Shown here piece by piece: positions 56,901-64,000 of a stretch of 64,000 bases of DNA. A program made the position numbers and the translations under genes. The notes under the pieces were generated by a model. That model was not told where the DNA came from. It saw only the letters and a list, made by a program, of their open reading frames with translations, and made no database searches. Source of the DNA: Arcanobacterium haemolyticum DSM 20595 (GTDB lineage: Bacteria > Actinomycetota > Actinomycetes > Actinomycetales > Actinomycetaceae); the NCBI RefSeq assembly GCF_000092365.1, contig NC_014218.1, positions 1-64,000 on the forward strand. Reading direction: 5' to 3'. Each line of letters starts with the position of its first letter. Positions within the stretch are counted from its first letter, which is position 1.

Positions 56901-56999
56901 TGTTTCTAACTGGAGCTGGGAGACTGGCGTGTACTGGGCGCGCGCGATTCGTTCGCTGAGTGTGCGCTTCACACGAGTAAGGAGTAATCCGGCGTCCAT
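53976..56999 (-). CDS. Alpha-mannosidase (GH38)
   Basis: A 1007-residue zinc-dependent alpha-mannosidase without signal peptide. It shows the zinc motif GHAHIDSAWLWP (about residue 266), the nucleophile Asp in EIWLPDSFGYS (about residue 380), the QFHDILPGTS segment, and a long C-terminal beta region. I start at ATG 56999 (MDAGLLLTRVKR) because AAGGG sits five bases upstream. The frame extends nine codons further. First gene of a two-gene operon with the GH5-like enzyme. It is divergent from the LacI regulator, with an operator-like palindrome between them. Confidence 0.94.
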   Translation of the reverse strand: MDAGLLLTRVKRTLSERIARAQYTPVSQLQLETWRVPDELVDGQEVIGEPTTPPSSAIFTPLNVGETWGKPWQTVWFNVRGTTPRTVPAGDTVEAHIDLGWADHSAGFQSEGLVRDTAGRTIKALNPRNQWIPLPQTPETDVQFSIEAAANPLLLEVLPFQVTMDGDKFTSSHNDMYTLAKADIVIRHTEVVGLTTDITVLYELLEAKGVAAFTNDDFETLYVLNAALDRVDLDDIPGTAAYAREALQPILSRSALPGAHRLSAVGHAHIDSAWLWPIRETKRKVNRTIANVVRLIEDGTGLVFALPAAQHVAWLREEDPELFERVRECVKKGSIVPVGSMWVEPDAVLPSGEAMARQLTEGISFFREALDYECKEIWLPDSFGYSAALPQLAREAGIERFLTQKISWNQTNVFPHHTLQWEGIDGSRIFTHFPPADTYGSEITGAQIRHAVENFKNKGEANCSLLPYGYGDGGGGPTREMMERLDRLEDLRGAPRIVRESPHDFFDRAEEEFPEPPVWVGELYLELHRGTFTSQIATKQGNRRSEALLRETELWCTIAALAGAEYPYAELRDTWRNVLLCQFHDILPGTSVAWVYREVADIYTAVKETCERLMNDAFEFLRHGRTPVRARANATSFSSHGVVALGAEPFSGGADDRANAAESSLSNGVLTIDFAPSGACTQITDATGRTFIPEGQRAGEFSIFQDFPNMWDAWDIDPFYKGSEQVLPLEFVGTGMDDAVATARARSTFGKSEMSIEWRLAPGADFVDVHVEVEWHEREKLLKLGFPVDIHTNKAQYETQMGFIERPTHTNTSWDSAKFEVSTHRWVRLENAGAAWSIANDSTYGWDVSRHSSGRRGTWSLVRATLVKSAVYPDPHQDQGRFTWNFRIHPNASLREAIADGQQINLPLRDVPVSIAAPFTVDGAIVESVSMAPDKSGDVVVRLYEGEGTETTATLTWPGVTVRATDLCYRESAHAPAIASHGDTHTFQIGAFQIVTLRVTQNKENQA

Positions 57000-57053
57000 A
57001 GCGACCCTTTCACTTGAGAGCATCATTGTTCCCGTTGTATATTCAGATTAGTG

Positions 57054-57069
57054 ACTAAACCGATTTAGA
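57054..57069. promoter_or_regulatory. Putative LacI operator, site 1
   Basis: ACTAAACCGATTTAGA contains the palindrome CTAAA-CCGA-TTTAG. It lies between the divergent GH38 and LacI genes, 55 bases before the GH38 start. The core ACTAAACCG recurs on the minus strand before the AGE-family isomerase gene (60700-60709). Confidence 0.6.
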
Positions 57070-57173
57070 GCAAGTCCGTATTTTCGTGAGGTTATAACAC
57101 TGACGTTACCGCCTCAAGATACTAAGATAGACCCCGAGCAAGAATCGCACCAGAAAGCCAAAAGGTATCCCTC

Positions 57174-58202
57174 ATGAGTAGAAAAACGATCAAGGATATC
57201 GCCCACGAAGCCGGCGTCTCCATCACTGCCGTCTCCTTCGCCCTCAACAACCGGCCAGGAATCTCCGACGCCACCCGCGAACGCATCCTCGCAATCGCCA
57301 ACCGTATGGACTGGGTACCCAACTCCCGCGCACAATCCCTCTCACTCGCCAAAGCAGACGCAGTCGGACTCTTCATCGCCCGCCAACCAGACTCCTACAC
57401 AACCGAACGATTCTTCTTCAACTTCATCATCGGCCTCCAAGAAACACTCACCACACACAACTATGACCTCGTGTTCCACACAGGCCCAGACCTCAAAGCA
57501 GAAATCTCCACCTACCGAACCTGGTGGGCGCAAGGGCGAGTAGACGGCGTCGTCGTCGTCGATCCAATCCCAGGCGATCCCCGAATCGAAACACTCAACG
57601 ATATTGGAATGCCCGCCGTCGTGGTCGGAACCGAAACCCCACACACAGCCTCCGTCACCGGCGACGAAGCCGCAATCGTCACCACGCTAGCCGACCACCT
57701 CTACGAACAAGGCGCCCGCACAATCGGCTTCGTTACAGGCATCCCAGACCTCATCCACACCCAAGAACGAATCCGCGCACTCGAAGAATACGCAGCCAGG
57801 CGCGGTTTCACCGCAATCGTTGCCAGCGGAACCAACGCCACCGAAGAAGCCGGCCGCAAAGCAATCGCAGAACTACTCGCCGGAAAAACCCAACCCGACG
57901 CCATCATCTTCGACAACGAAATCCTCACCCTCGGCGGATTCAACGCACTCCGCGAAGCAGGCAAAGAAATCGGCCGTGACGTGCTCATATGCTCCTGCGA
58001 AGATTCGCCACTCTGCCGAATCGTCACCCCCGCAATCACAGTCATCGACCGCGAACCATCCGTACTCGGGCGGAAGGCTGCAGGATTGTTACTCGACGTG
58101 CTCGGCGGGCAAAAACCACGCATCGAAAAACTCGACCCCGCGCCAATCCTCATCCGGGAATCGACCAAACGGCTAGGACGTAGTGCAAGCGCGCGGGCCT
58201 AG
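57174..58202 (+). CDS. LacI family transcriptional regulator
   Basis: A 342-residue repressor with the LacI helix-turn-helix and hinge at residues 1-60 (TIKDIAHEAGVSITAVSFALNN, VPNSRAQSLSLAK) and a periplasmic-binding-protein-like sensor domain. It lies between the mannosidase operon and the fructokinase gene. Shared palindromes put both the mannosidase operon and the isomerase gene under its likely control. The inducer may be mannose or a mannoside. Confidence 0.92.
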   Translation: MSRKTIKDIAHEAGVSITAVSFALNNRPGISDATRERILAIANRMDWVPNSRAQSLSLAKADAVGLFIARQPDSYTTERFFFNFIIGLQETLTTHNYDLVFHTGPDLKAEISTYRTWWAQGRVDGVVVVDPIPGDPRIETLNDIGMPAVVVGTETPHTASVTGDEAAIVTTLADHLYEQGARTIGFVTGIPDLIHTQERIRALEEYAARRGFTAIVASGTNATEEAGRKAIAELLAGKTQPDAIIFDNEILTLGGFNALREAGKEIGRDVLICSCEDSPLCRIVTPAITVIDREPSVLGRKAAGLLLDVLGGQKPRIEKLDPAPILIRESTKRLGRSASARA

Positions 58203-58252
58203 GGACGCGGACGTTTGGGCGTGAACCAATCATCGAAACTGAAGGGACAACC

Positions 58253-59203
58253 ATGAGCATCCTTATCATTGGTGAAGCAGTCATCGACATCATCAAACAA
58301 ACCGACGGCACCACCAACGAACACCCAGGTGGCAGCCCGGCCAACGTGGCCATCGGGGCAAGCCGGCTCGGCGTTGCACCAGAACTGCTGACGATGGTGG
58401 GCGCGGATCGGCGCGGAGCGGTGATCCGCGAATGGCTAGCACAAGACGCCGTGCACACCACCTTTGTAGAAACCGAACGGACAGCCACTGCGATTGCTAC
58501 CCTGGACGCCTCCGGAGCCAGCACCTACACCTTCGACATGGGGTGGGACCTGGCCGGGATCCAACCCGATCTGGCTGGCGTTTCACACATCCACACCGGA
58601 TCCATCGCCGCCTACATTCAGCCGGGCGCCGGCGACGTTTCCCGGATCGTTGCCGCCGGGCGCGCTGCTGGGGCCACCATCAGCTACGATCCCAACATTC
58701 GGCCCGCACTGATCGATGACATGGAGGCCGTGCGCGCACAGGTACTGGATCTTGTGAGGCAGGCCGATGTTGTGAAATGCTCCGATGAAGATCTGGGCTT
58801 CCTGTTTGAGCGCTCCGCACTTTCGCGGGACGAAGCCATTGAACTGGCCAAGAATTGGATCGCTGAGGGGCGAGCTGCCGGGCACGGGCCGCTAGTTGTT
58901 GCCATCACCGCAGGTAAAGACGGGGTTATCGCCGTGAACGCTGCCGGTGAAAATGTGCATGTGGCCGCCGATCCGGCCGTCAAGGTTGTGGACACCGTGG
59001 GAGCTGGCGATTCCTTCATGGGCGCGCTGGTGTACCAACTCTCCGTGCGAGGCCTTGCTGGCAACCGTGCCGGAATCGCTGGCCTAAGCGTGGAGGACCT
59101 CCGGGAGATCGCCGAATTCGCTGCTCGCGTGGCCGATGTGACCGTCTCGCGAGCCGGGGCGAATCCGCCGCGCCTCACCGAACTGACCCGGCCCGGCATC
59201 TGA
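58253..59203 (+). CDS. PfkB family carbohydrate kinase (probable fructokinase)
   Basis: A 316-residue ribokinase-fold sugar kinase. PGGSPANVAIGASRLG near the N-terminus and DTVGAGDSFMGALVY (about residue 245, catalytic Asp) are the two PfkB signatures. The sequence start MSILIIGEAVIDII is typical of fructokinases. Located 50 bases behind lacI and facing the isomerase gene, it probably phosphorylates fructose made from mannose. Substrate is inferred from context. Confidence 0.87.
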   Translation: MSILIIGEAVIDIIKQTDGTTNEHPGGSPANVAIGASRLGVAPELLTMVGADRRGAVIREWLAQDAVHTTFVETERTATAIATLDASGASTYTFDMGWDLAGIQPDLAGVSHIHTGSIAAYIQPGAGDVSRIVAAGRAAGATISYDPNIRPALIDDMEAVRAQVLDLVRQADVVKCSDEDLGFLFERSALSRDEAIELAKNWIAEGRAAGHGPLVVAITAGKDGVIAVNAAGENVHVAADPAVKVVDTVGAGDSFMGALVYQLSVRGLAGNRAGIAGLSVEDLREIAEFAARVADVTVSRAGANPPRLTELTRPGI

Positions 59204-59236
59204 GCCTTGCCTTAACCTTGGTCTTTGACGAAAAAA

Positions 59237-59290
59237 TCACCCACAGCCGGAGATAGGCCTCTATATGGGGCTGTTACCGGCTGTGGGTGA
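59237..59290. terminator. Bidirectional terminator between kinase and isomerase genes
   Basis: The 14-base arms TCACCCACAGCCGG and complement enclose a smaller AGGCC/GGGCT stem. ATTTTGT follows on the plus side. Confidence 0.7.
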
Positions 59291-59334
59291 ATTTTGTGTC
59301 AGATCCAGATGTAAAAGGTTGGCTAGAAGGTTGG

Positions 59335-60612
59335 TTAGAAGGCAGGCGAGGTGTGGCTGTGCCAACCAGCGAAACACGGAGTCAAGCCAAGCTCAGGCAT
59401 CAACATGCACTGTGCCGCATGGTAAACATCAGGTTTCCCAGGCCAGGTGATGCCAGAAGGCGTATTCGTCTGATCCAGTTCATGAATCCAGCGGCCCGGT
59501 GCCTCGATCAAATACTCGCGAGCATAATCCATGAACGTATCAAACCAGAGCTGCATTTCAGCAACCTTCTCCTGATCGCCAGACTGCTCCGCATACGTTG
59601 CGAACGCCGCCGACGCCGCAATTCCCTCACAGATAGTCCAATGCATGCGTTCATGGACTACCGGTTCGCCGTCGAAATCAGTCGTGTACACAATGCCAGG
59701 CGCGCCATCCGCATCCCAGCCGTCCGCCAAAGCCACCGTGAACAGGGAATATGCGGCGGCCGGAAGAGAATCCACAAACTCCATGAAATCCGCGGCAAAA
59801 TCGCCAGCCAGCCGGTGGATCGCCGCCCAGAAATGCAACGCCAATCGTGCCCATTCAATACCGTGACCTGGGGTTAAACCAAACGGGCGGAACGGATCCG
59901 CCGGGCGATCCTTGTTGAAATCCTTGAGAAGGTTCCAAGACGAATCGAAATGCTCCGGAATACGCCAACCGATCTTCTCAGCCTCGCCAAGCACAAACAT
60001 CAAAATCGATGCCGACTTCTCCAGCCAGCGCGGATCCGCCGTCGCATCCCACGCGGCCAACGATGCTTCCAACGTATGCATGTTGGCATTCGCGCCGCGG
60101 TAATTCTCGGTTTCCGTGAAGGAACGGTTCCACGATTCGCGAGCCAGGCCAAAACGCGACTCCCAGAAATGATCCTCATGGGCTGCGCGGGCCAAGTCGT
60201 ACAATTCACGGGCGCCCTCAATGCCAGCCTGCAAACCAGAACTTGCCGCCAGCAGGACGAAGGCGTGGGCGTAGGCGGCTTTGCGTTCGCCGTCAGGGCC
60301 TTGAGGTTCGTTCGTGTCAAAACGCAGGTTCGTGAAGAAGCCGCCGAACTCTGCATCATAGAAATGCGTACGCAGGCAATCGATCCCATGCTGGGCGAAT
60401 TCGCGAGCGGATTCATCGCCCTTCAAGGTGGCGAGGCAGAAAACGTGGGTCATGCGGCAGTTGATCCACAGCTGCAGGCCGGCGTCAGGATCGGCCTGGC
60501 CGTTGGCATCGAGCGTAGAAAAACCGTGTTCGCAACGGGACTTCCGTGCAAAATCAACGAGTGCAGTGAATTCATCCGCAAGCCACGTGCGGGTTGTTTC
60601 GTCAATGACCAT
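59335..60612 (-). CDS. AGE-family isomerase/epimerase (probable mannose isomerase)
   Basis: A 425-residue (alpha/alpha)6-barrel protein of the N-acylglucosamine 2-epimerase/YihS family. Conserved catalytic-site segments are NCRMTHVF (about residue 51), ANMHTLEASLA, LTPGHGIEWARL and KPDVYHAAQC. The family includes mannose isomerases and GlcNAc 2-epimerases. With GH38, GH5 and fructokinase next to it, mannose-to-fructose isomerisation is the more likely role. AAGGAAG precedes the ATG. A LacI-type site lies about 85 bases upstream. Confidence 0.85.
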   Translation of the reverse strand: MVIDETTRTWLADEFTALVDFARKSRCEHGFSTLDANGQADPDAGLQLWINCRMTHVFCLATLKGDESAREFAQHGIDCLRTHFYDAEFGGFFTNLRFDTNEPQGPDGERKAAYAHAFVLLAASSGLQAGIEGARELYDLARAAHEDHFWESRFGLARESWNRSFTETENYRGANANMHTLEASLAAWDATADPRWLEKSASILMFVLGEAEKIGWRIPEHFDSSWNLLKDFNKDRPADPFRPFGLTPGHGIEWARLALHFWAAIHRLAGDFAADFMEFVDSLPAAAYSLFTVALADGWDADGAPGIVYTTDFDGEPVVHERMHWTICEGIAASAAFATYAEQSGDQEKVAEMQLWFDTFMDYAREYLIEAPGRWIHELDQTNTPSGITWPGKPDVYHAAQCMLMPELGLTPCFAGWHSHTSPAF

Positions 60613-60695
60613 GAGACTTCCTTGTCAAGTAATCGGCCGGTTTCGATCTGAAGTTCAGGCCGCGATGGCGCCAAACTCACTACCAAAAGCCTAAC

Positions 60696-60709
60696 AAAAA
60701 CGGTTTAGT
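60696..60709. promoter_or_regulatory. Putative LacI operator, site 2
   Basis: AAAAACGGTTTAGT includes the exact complement of ACTAAACCG of site 1 and a partial palindrome. It is 85 bases before the isomerase start, and fits co-regulation with the mannosidase operon. Confidence 0.5.
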
Positions 60710-60854
60710 AAGGCTAGGGGTGTCCGGGTGTGTGGGGAGGCTGGGGAGGTTGGCTGGGGGCTGGTGCCGGTAAGGCTGGTTGGGGGCTGGTGTCGGTAAA
60801 GCTGGCGCCGGCGCCCGGATAAGGTCGGTTGTGGTGCCTGATGAGGTTGGTTGT

Positions 60855-60930
60855 GGCGCCCAATAAGCGCCACAGAGCACAGCAGTGCCATATACGGCAC
60901 TCCTGTGCACCCTGCCGCTTATTTGGCGCC
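60855..60930 (+). repeat. Interspersed palindromic element, copy E
   Basis: This is the most complete copy. Nearly 38-base arms run from GGCGCC (60855-60860) to GGCGCC (60925-60930), with few mismatches. Arms include AATAAGCG/CGCTTATT and GCACAGcAGTGCC/GGCACTcCTGTGC around ATATAC. Confidence 0.92.
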
Positions 60931-60952
60931 GCGGCCCATAGTGCAAGGCGGT

Positions 60953-61072
60953 GTAGGGGTAGGTGCGGACACCGGGTAGGGTGTTGCCAGGATGCAGGGT
61001 GGGTGCAGGCGCCGGGCGGGGTGTTGCCGGGATGTAGGGGTGGGTGCGGTCACCGGGTAGGGTGTTGCGGGC
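60953..61072 (+). repeat. 41-bp imperfect tandem repeat, three units
   Basis: Units start at 60953, 60994 and 61034. Each reads GTAGGGGTGGGTGCGG-CACCGGGTAGGGTGTTGC with small changes. The third shades into a degenerate partial unit up to about 61090. G-rich on the plus strand. No function evident. Confidence 0.8.
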
Positions 61073-61301
61073 GCCCGGGGTGTTGCGGATGGCGGAGGTG
61101 GCCCGGGCGGCAGACTTCAGCCCCATAATTTTATTTGTTAGATACAAATAAAAGTGGTGAAAAGCATGAGGTTTTCCATCGTTTCATTTTAGAAAATGCC
61201 CGAAATTCTAGTAAAAGATAGACATTATTTGATTGTTGTGGATAAACTGAAAGCGTTGTCAGGAACGGCAAAGTCAGATAGATATTCCAATGGAGGGCAT
61301 A

Positions 61302-62435
61302 ATGTCTGCACAAATACCCGCAACGATGCGGGCCGCTGTATTACGTGATCCAAAAGTAGGGTTACAAGTAGAAGTTATTAAAACGCCCAAGCCGCGCGAT
61401 GGCGAAGTTCTTATTAAGGTTGCTGCGTGCGGAATGTGTCATTCGGATCTGCATGTTATCGGTGGAAAAATTGCATTCCCTATGCCGTGCGTGCTTGGTC
61501 ATGAAGTGACGGGTGAAATTGTTGAAGTTGGCCCAGGTAATCAGCATACGGGGCTTGAGGTGGGGCAACGTGTTGCTGGCGCGTTCTTGATGCCGTGTGG
61601 TCAGTGTGAGTTTTGCGCTGAAGGGCGGGATGATTTGTGTGCGCCTTTCTTTGATATGAATCGTTTGAAGGGGCAGCTTTATGATGGGCACACGCGCCTC
61701 TTCGGCTTGGATGGTGAACCTATTGCTATGTATTCGATGGGGGCTTTGTCTGAGTATTGTGTGATTCCGTCAACGTCTGTGGCTGTGCTTGATGAGACTA
61801 TGGATATGGTTTCTGGTTCTATTCTGGGTTGTGCGGCTTTGACGGGGTATGGTGCGGTTCGCCGCGGTGCGAATTTGCAGTATGGAGAAACCGTTGCGGT
61901 TGTTGCTACTGGTGGCATTGGGTCGAATATTATTCAGGTTGCGAAAGCGTTTGGTGCGTCGAAGATTATTGCGGTTGATGTTGCTGATGACAAGCTTGAG
62001 GCTGCGAAGCGTTTGGGTGCTACCGACGTTGTTAATTCGTCCGTACAGAACGTGCGTGAAGCTGTTTTTGCTCTGACTGATGGTCGCGGTGTGGATGTGG
62101 CGTTTGAGGCGCTTGGCCGGCCGGAAACGTGGGCGTCTGCCTTGGATTCGTTGCGTGATGGTGGGCGGATGGTTCCGATTGGTTTGGGTGCTGGGGTTCA
62201 GACTGCTGCTGTTGAGATTAATCGTACGGTGCGCCGTTCGCAGTCGATTTTGGGTTCGTATGGCGCTCGGACGCGTCAGGATCTGCCTACAGTTGTGAAG
62301 ATGGCGTCTGAGGGGTGTATCGATTATCGGCATATTGTGACTCGCAAGTTCTCGCTCGAGGAGGCTGGATCTGGGTATGAGCTTTTGTCTCAGGGCAAGA
62401 TTCAGGGACGAGCAGTTGTTGATATGTCGCTTTAG
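61302..62435 (+). CDS. Zinc-dependent alcohol dehydrogenase (MDR family)
   Basis: A 377-residue medium-chain dehydrogenase with catalytic zinc ligands in CGMCHSD (about residue 43) and GHEVTGE, the structural-zinc lobe CGQCEFCAEGRDDLC (about residues 97-111) and a Rossmann motif VVATGGIGSNIIQ. It oxidises or reduces alcohols and aldehydes with NAD(P). The substrate cannot be assigned. ATG 61302 has GGAGGG four bases upstream, better than the frame's first ATG at 61290. Confidence 0.92.
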   Translation: MSAQIPATMRAAVLRDPKVGLQVEVIKTPKPRDGEVLIKVAACGMCHSDLHVIGGKIAFPMPCVLGHEVTGEIVEVGPGNQHTGLEVGQRVAGAFLMPCGQCEFCAEGRDDLCAPFFDMNRLKGQLYDGHTRLFGLDGEPIAMYSMGALSEYCVIPSTSVAVLDETMDMVSGSILGCAALTGYGAVRRGANLQYGETVAVVATGGIGSNIIQVAKAFGASKIIAVDVADDKLEAAKRLGATDVVNSSVQNVREAVFALTDGRGVDVAFEALGRPETWASALDSLRDGGRMVPIGLGAGVQTAAVEINRTVRRSQSILGSYGARTRQDLPTVVKMASEGCIDYRHIVTRKFSLEEAGSGYELLSQGKIQGRAVVDMSL

Positions 62436-62458
62436 GGCCGGTTTACTGGCCGGTTTTC

Positions 62459-62499
62459 CTGCGTGCGATTGTGGGTTTCATATCACCAATCGCACGCAG
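62459..62499 (+). terminator. Rho-independent terminator behind the dehydrogenase gene
   Basis: The 13-base arms CTGCGTGCGATTG and complement are followed by TTTGTTTG. Confidence 0.82.
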
Positions 62500-62829
62500 T
62501 TTGTTTGATACTAAATTAATTTTTTCTTTGAAATGTTATAGACATTATGTGTAATTAAACTTACAATTGGAGTGTGACTACGGAGGTGGCGGCGTCTTCA
62601 AGAACGATCACCAATGGTGGTGGGCTAAAAGGAGGTCTCTTAGCGTTTTCGGAGCGTCATTACTTTTCGTACTGTTCGATTCGGGTGCGGATTTGAACGA
62701 CGACGTTGGGTCGAATTTCCGATCAGCGTCTTTAACTACTCTCAGAATTTGTCAACATATTTCAGAATTATCGTGGATCGCAGTGTTGGGGTTCATTATT
62801 CTGAAATAACCATCACTTAAGGAGATCTG
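62500..62829 (+). promoter_or_regulatory. Upstream region of the sugar porter gene
   Basis: A 330-base interval with an A/T-rich start (62500-62560) likely to hold the promoter. An 80-residue ORF at 62567-62809 has no family features, so I treat it as chance. No clear operator seen. Confidence 0.4.
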
Positions 62830-64000
62830 ATGGTTCACCAGGACATGAAACGAGTCCCTATTGAGGGGTTAAGTAAGAATGATCTGCGGCAGATGGTGGA
62901 GGAAACTCCAGCTTCTGGCAAGCATCGTGGGGTCATCGCGATTGCTGGCGTTGCAACTCTTGGATCATTACTTTTTGGTTATGATACGGGGGTTATTTCC
63001 GGGGCGTTGCCGTATATGCATATGCCAACTGGGGCTGGCGGTTTGGGATTGACTGCTGCTGAAGAGGGTGCAATTGGCGGTGTTTTGACTGTTGGTGCTG
63101 CTTTTGGTGCTCTATTCGGCGGCCGTTTGTCTGATCGCTACGGCCGGCGCCACAATATTATTCTGCTTGCTATTTTGTTCTTTATCGGGGCGATTGGAAA
63201 TACTTTTGCGCCAAATGTGTGGGTAATGTATCCGTTCCGGCTCATTTTAGGTTTGGCTGTTGGCGGTGCTTCCGCAACAGTTCCGGTCTATTTGGCGGAG
63301 ACTGCGCCTAAGCGTATTCGTGGAACGATTGTGGCGTTGGATCAGCTGATGATTGTGACTGGTCAGCTTCTTGCGTTTGCTATGAATGCGGGTATTAACG
63401 CCGCTCATGGCGGTCCACAGTTAACTGTTGCTGCTGATCCTTCGGGGAAGATTGAAGCCGGTGCTTACTCCTGGGATGCTTTGCAGAAGGCTATTGAGCA
63501 GGCAACCAATACAACGGATATGAATGTTATTCGTGATTTTGCGATGCAGCTATCTATTCAAGAAGGAACCGGTAACGGTGCGGCTTGGCGTTGGATGATT
63601 GTTCTGTGTTCTATCCCGGCCATCTTGTTGTGGATTGGCATGCACTTCATGCCAGAATCATCGCGCTGGTACGTGTTGCGTACCGAAGTTTACGCAGCTA
63701 TTGGTTCGCTCAAGACCGTTCGTGAAGGTGAAACGAATGCTGCAGTAACCGATGAACTTTACGAGATGGTTGAGAACCGCCAGAAGGCTGCTAAGCAGGC
63801 CCACGCAAAGGGATTGCGCGAAGTTTGGCGTACTCCATGGCTACGAAAGTTGCTTTTGGTTGGTATTTTCTTGGCGATTGTTAACCAGACGACTGGTGTT
63901 AACACGGTTATGTACTATGCTCCAAAGGTGCTTGGATATGCAGGTATGGGCACGTCAGCAGCGATTAGTGCTCAGGTTGCTAACGGCATCATGTCCGTGA
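62830..64000 (+). CDS. MFS sugar porter (3' end outside the window)
   Basis: The first 390 codons of a sugar:proton symporter-type major facilitator. ATG 62830 follows AAGGAG at six bases. The product starts MVHQDMKRVPIEGLSKN, then FGYDTGVISGALPYM in helix 1, GGRLSDRYGRR in the first cytoplasmic loop, VYLAETAPKRIRG, PESSRWYV and NQTTGVNTVMYYAP in helix 7. All are hallmarks of the XylE/GalP/IolT-type porter family. The frame is open to the window edge. A long insertion between helices 5 and 6 (about residues 195-250) is notable. It could supply monosaccharides to the neighbouring pathways, but the substrate is unknown. Confidence 0.92.
   Translation, partial: MVHQDMKRVPIEGLSKNDLRQMVEETPASGKHRGVIAIAGVATLGSLLFGYDTGVISGALPYMHMPTGAGGLGLTAAEEGAIGGVLTVGAAFGALFGGRLSDRYGRRHNIILLAILFFIGAIGNTFAPNVWVMYPFRLILGLAVGGASATVPVYLAETAPKRIRGTIVALDQLMIVTGQLLAFAMNAGINAAHGGPQLTVAADPSGKIEAGAYSWDALQKAIEQATNTTDMNVIRDFAMQLSIQEGTGNGAAWRWMIVLCSIPAILLWIGMHFMPESSRWYVLRTEVYAAIGSLKTVREGETNAAVTDELYEMVENRQKAAKQAHAKGLREVWRTPWLRKLLLVGIFLAIVNQTTGVNTVMYYAPKVLGYAGMGTSAAISAQVANGIMSV

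Larger units (their letters stand above)
60613..61301. other. 689-base gene-free interval between isomerase and dehydrogenase genes
   Basis: It holds the second LacI-type site (60696-60709), a G-rich stretch with imperfect GCTGGTGCCGGTAAGGCTGG repeats (60740-60810), palindromic element copy E (60855-60930) and 41-bp tandem repeats (60953-61072). The A/T-rich dehydrogenase promoter region follows (61120-61300). No convincing ORF on either strand. Confidence 0.6.

Noticed and set aside
62567-62809. 80-residue plus-strand ORF before the sugar porter
   Set aside because: No ribosome site and no family pattern. It probably overlaps the porter's promoter and leader.

Overview
The window starts at a chromosomal replication origin in the usual actinobacterial order: dnaA, a DnaA-box-rich oriC, dnaN, recF, a DUF721/DciA gene, gyrB, gyrA, a DUF3566 membrane protein, tRNA-Ile, a 39-residue DLW-39-type peptide and tRNA-Ala. 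Base composition is moderate (about half G+C in the core genes). Cell-wall anchored sialidase, SpaA-type pili, LAxTG sorting signals and glycan-foraging genes point to a host-associated member of the Actinomycetaceae, of the Arcanobacterium/Trueperella kind. That placement is inferred from gene content, not from a database comparison.

Layout. 1-10.8 kb: replication and gyrase core. 10.8-16.9 kb: an accessory AlbA_2/Schlafen-type gene bracketed by unusual repeats, then a large LAKTG-anchored surface protein (discoidin, beta-propeller, ricin-like lectin, coiled-coil stalk). 16.9-18.7 kb: LTA-synthase-type phosphoglycerol transferase. 18.7-24.6 kb: lacto-N-biose/galacto-N-biose phosphorylase and N-acetylhexosamine kinase, with a divergent ROK regulator and GltS. 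24.7-29.1 kb: GNAT acetyltransferase, and a TetR regulator divergent from a YhgE/Pip membrane protein. 29.3-34.0 kb: lactate permease and LutABC lactate oxidation operon. 34.7-38.7 kb: pilus locus 1 (tip protein and backbone, no sortase). 38.9-43.5 kb: anchored 5'-nucleotidase-like protein and anchored sialidase. 43.5-47.2 kb: Abi_2 remnant, BCCT transporter, EamA transporter. 47.5-52.6 kb: pilus locus 2 (tip protein broken at a poly-A tract, backbone, class C sortase). 52.7-60.6 kb: mannoside catabolism (GH5-like and GH38 enzymes, LacI regulator, PfkB fructokinase, AGE-family isomerase). 61.3-64.0 kb: zinc alcohol dehydrogenase and a truncated MFS sugar porter.

How it fits together. The region reads as a host-surface and host-glycan platform. 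Pili and anchored lectin/sialidase proteins face the host. Sialidase uncaps glycans, GH112 phosphorylase with NahK-type kinase would process galacto-N-biose/lacto-N-biose, and GH38 with GH5 plus isomerase and fructokinase would turn N-glycan mannose into fructose 6-phosphate. Lactate is covered by LldP/LutABC.

The least ordinary signals are non-coding. (i) A palindromic element of about 65-90 bp occurs five times with compensatory stem changes, two copies bracketing the BCCT gene. (ii) The AlbA_2 gene has 39-bp direct repeats at both ends, a perfect 60-bp palindrome behind it, and a leaderless-looking promoter embedded in the repeats. (iii) A 203-bp, 98.5% identical inverted repeat encodes the cell-wall anchor of two different surface proteins 30 kb apart. 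(iv) An A7 tract puts the sorting signal of a pilus tip protein out of frame.
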